Source: Planctomycetaceae bacterium (GTDB lineage: Bacteria > Planctomycetota > Planctomycetia > Pirellulales > UBA1268). Taken from it: a stretch of DNA of 8,643 bases. The notes below the pieces were generated by a model. The model worked only from the letters and a program-made list of their open reading frames with translations, was not told the DNA's origin and made no database searches. The stretch lies in contig PKCL01000253.1 in the NCBI GenBank assembly GCA_002862165.1, positions 1 to 8,643 on the forward strand, written 5' to 3'. The translations under genes were made by a program, and so were the position numbers. Positions 7,601 to 8,643 of this stretch are shown in pieces (position 1 is the first letter of the stretch; each line of letters opens with the position of its first letter).

Positions 7601-8643
7601 GTTTTGCTCATTTCTTGAGTGCCCGGGTCAACAGATACCGCCTGAGCAACCTCATGGTAATTTGGCTCCAGACGCAGATCAGGACCAACCCGTTGGTCAG
7701 GACCTGACCAACCATTGATTTCATGGCACCCGTAACAACCATATTGACGAATCAAGTGATACCCGGCAACAACTTTGGGTGCAGGGGGCTCAGGAAATCT
7801 ATCACTCGGCTCAAGATCAACCACTTGGTGATGGCACTTCAAGCAACTTGATTCCTCAAATCGCTCCGGCAACATCGGGTAAATCCAGTGGTGATTATTG
7901 AACCACCCGTACTCATCATGCCAGACATGAGACTGCTTTGGAGTGTTCGGTGTATGAGAAGACCACTTGAAACTCGTTGCACTACCCTGCCCTTGATGGC
8001 AAATCGTGCAACCAAAAGTCTTCATCGAATGCGGGCTTGAATCACTCACAAAAAGATCGAGCCGTGGGTGTGTAGCGTACGGCTGAGGAACACCACGCTG
8101 AATATCGAGCCGCAAAGGCGAACCCCACGACACATTCTCCAACAATGCAGTGACTGCTAACGCACGCACTGAAGTTCGCCCACCACCGACTGCCGTAATA
8201 ACATCACCACTCTGAAGACCTGCAATTGCTGCTGGAGATTCAGGCAAAACCACACTTATCGTCGGCGACTCCTCATTAAAAAGCCCCTTCGACGCAAGCT
8301 GAAAGCCAAAAACATTTTCCATTTTCTGCAATTCGCTTTCACCCTCTTCAAACACCGGCGGCTTCTCAGGTGTTGGAAGAACAACCTCCAAGTTTGCAAC
8401 TTCCGGATACGCTGGTTTCGACGGCGATCCTGCCGCGGATTTATCCATACCCTGATGGCACGTAGTGCACCTATCAAAACGAGCAACGTCACGAAAATTA
8501 TTGTTCAGTGTCAGTTTTGGAAGCCAAATCTGGTCAACCCGCAGTGGCCCATTAAACGCATCCAATACCGGCAGTTCAAGCACTGTCTTGCCAAGATTCG
8601 GCGCTCGATCGCTCAGTGTCTTTTTCAACAGCGACAACGACTG
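4642..8643 (-). CDS. Giant octaheme (at least) c-type cytochrome with PDZ domain, 5'-partial
   Basis: At least 1331 residues, numbered here from a TTG codon at 8637. The frame stays open to the window edge (Gln-Ser before it) and no signal peptide is visible, so the true start and an export or membrane segment probably lie to the right. Eight CXXCH motifs start at Cys57, 210, 265, 301, 505, 673, 894 and 1151. A PDZ domain (about 105-182, with 'SPAAIAGLQSGDVITAVGG') sits between hemes 1 and 2. The first three hemes lie in a His-rich region and may be bis-His. The last five each precede an 'MP' ligand motif: Met438, 558, 842, 1089 and 1201, usually after a W-L-x-x-[WF]-L-x-N-P-like helix. A His/Asp-rich insert (717-790) follows heme 6, an acidic insert follows heme 7 (about 905-1065), and a Pro/Glu/Ala-rich tail closes the protein (1245-1331). 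Likely a periplasmic electron conduit from a quinol-oxidising complex towards the oxidase genes downstream (inference). I know of similar large planctomycete cytochromes but can give no precise family name. Confidence 0.9.
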   Translation of the reverse strand, partial: QSLSLLKKTLSDRAPNLGKTVLELPVLDAFNGPLRVDQIWLPKLTLNNNFRDVARFDRCTTCHQGMDKSAAGSPSKPAYPEVANLEVVLPTPEKPPVFEEGESELQKMENVFGFQLASKGLFNEESPTISVVLPESPAAIAGLQSGDVITAVGGGRTSVRALAVTALLENVSWGSPLRLDIQRGVPQPYATHPRLDLFVSDSSPHSMKTFGCTICHQGQGSATSFKWSSHTPNTPKQSHVWHDEYGWFNNHHWIYPMLPERFEESSCLKCHHQVVDLEPSDRFPEPPAPKVVAGYHLIRQYGCYGCHEINGWSGPDQRVGPDLRLEPNYHEVAQAVSVDPGTQEMSKTFNGWVEDVVFSPDGNNARQRLREAIDADASLGDDAKLSDRTHVLSALLKTPETPGMFPKVGPSLRHVASKVGFDWLYAWLRNPQDFRPSTKMPRFFGLWEHLEGAGLEESERYEPLEIRSMIAYLTSSSQPFTYVAPYDGITASADAIRGKKVVEVRGCLACHQHEDFPAAKSNHGPDLSRIGAKVASQPNGVRWLYSWLRNPAAYHPRTIMPNVLLEPVTHDDGSVSDPAADAVAYLLQSTEGWSPQDIPSASMSGDERTALEELAILYLESRFPSQKAGKVLRSGLPEGTIIRGDENVFVGLAAAERDEVLLNYVGKKTIGKLACYSCHDIPGFEDAKPAGAALADWGRKDPSRIAFEQVVQFVMNDISHGGHHDDPHKGMMSSHGSSVASVADHADADHTDADHADADHGPEEHVSNDVVFEDDDTFATDLAYGVNDEHDHVSPESIDSDTGYFLEKLLAHEREGFLWQKLRRPRSYDYKKVENKSYNERYRMPQFPFGSKEREEVMTFVLGLVAEPPATEFVYHATPREKARLDGLVVAERFNCSGCHALQMDRWDLAYEPETMGEPPVFRDYPFFKGHFTPDQVQDSLDIDTVGRRHTSLVGMPILDPETGNPQLVDEDGIPVEPDEEDVIFHRPVMLWKDALIDGEARLVGGPNVFVPEDAIQAGKHYPAKGGDLARLLFPIVIEDEKEINPNVKPSDAWGWLPPPLVGEGRKVQSPWLHKFFLNPHPIRPSAVLRMPKFNLQSSQAAALVDYFSAVDGAEYPYVYDSRLDESSVDIAEQRHPGHLDGAMKIVTNNNYCVKCHLVGDYSPPGSLKALAPQLERVHERLRPDYVHDWIANPKRLLPYTGMPVNIPHDKPVSQDLYVGDSEQQVGALTDLLMHYDEFTKRQFSLEPYLPQAASKPADGQAVEETVPQKADGSEASGEQVKIDGPASNDVTKVGRDRPVRTGAVYVKQANVMLEPPRGSRANGSVPQVQSPL
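6366..6420 (-). repeat. 15-bp tandem repeat encoding a [A/T]DADH array
   Basis: Three near-identical 15-bp units (6366-6380, 6381-6395, 6396-6410; plus-strand consensus GATCGGCGTCGG plus three variable bases) and a partial fourth (6411-6420). Inside the giant cytochrome it encodes ADH-ADADH-TDADH-ADADH (residues 741-758). Because 15 is a multiple of 3, copy-number change would keep the frame. The near-identity at DNA level suggests recent slippage expansion. Spaced His and Asp could bind metal, but this is not shown. Confidence 0.85.
8092..8325 (-). other. PDZ domain coding segment inside the giant cytochrome
   Basis: Residues about 105-182 of the giant cytochrome. The segment 'SPAAIAGLQSGDVITAVGG' (134-152) is the typical bacterial PDZ carboxylate-loop and strand region, as in HtrA and Tail-specific proteases. 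It is flanked by heme motif 1 (Cys57, codons at 8455-8469) and heme motif 2 (Cys210). Domain boundaries are estimated by eye. No protease catalytic domain accompanies it, so it probably acts in protein-protein contacts. Confidence 0.8.

Noticed and set aside
4642..8643. Assigning this cytochrome to alternative complex III (ActA/ActE) or to a bc1 complex
   Set aside because: No ActB, NrfD-like, cytochrome b or Rieske gene is visible in the window, so the complex cannot be named.

Overview
This window looks like part of a respiratory gene cluster from a planctomycete-like bacterium, probably Pirellulaceae-related. That assignment rests on remembered family resemblance, not on a search. The main reasons are the very large PDZ-containing multiheme cytochrome c, the paired secreted proteins with 'CNIHPWMKAY' copper-ligand loops fused to a regulatory-like beta domain, and the diheme lipoprotein cytochrome, all next to aa3-type cytochrome oxidase genes. 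Base composition looks near half G+C by eye (not counted).

All six genes lie on the minus strand, so the cluster is read from right to left. From right to left: (1) 4642-8643, a giant c-type cytochrome with eight CXXCH motifs, open at the right edge and so probably 5'-partial; (2) 3814-4629, a secreted cupredoxin-like protein with a type I signal peptide; (3) 2874-3755, its lipoprotein paralog; (4) 1463-2752, a lipoprotein diheme cytochrome c; (5) 632-1411, cytochrome c oxidase subunit II with an intact CuA site; (6) 1-559, the N-terminal 186 codons of subunit I, which runs off the left edge. Gaps are 12, 58, 121, 51 and 72 bp, which fits a single operon whose main promoter lies beyond the right edge. 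No stretch over 300 bp is gene-free, and no RNA gene, mobile element, CRISPR array or plus-strand gene is supported.

Two gaps carry RNA-structure signals. The 58-bp gap between the cupredoxin paralogs has a GC-rich hairpin followed by five U, like an intrinsic terminator inside the operon. The 121-bp gap before the diheme cytochrome holds two further hairpins.

Inferred working: electrons from a quinol-oxidising membrane complex (not visible here; perhaps a cytochrome b/Rieske module encoded to the right) pass through the giant cytochrome. They then move via the small copper proteins and/or the diheme cytochrome to CuA of subunit II, and on to heme a and the heme-copper centre of subunit I, where oxygen is reduced. 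The parts are recognisable respiratory families. What is unusual is the number and architecture of the relay proteins: eight hemes plus a PDZ domain, a His/Asp-rich insert, and two differently anchored copper proteins. I see no sign of a wholly new type of system.
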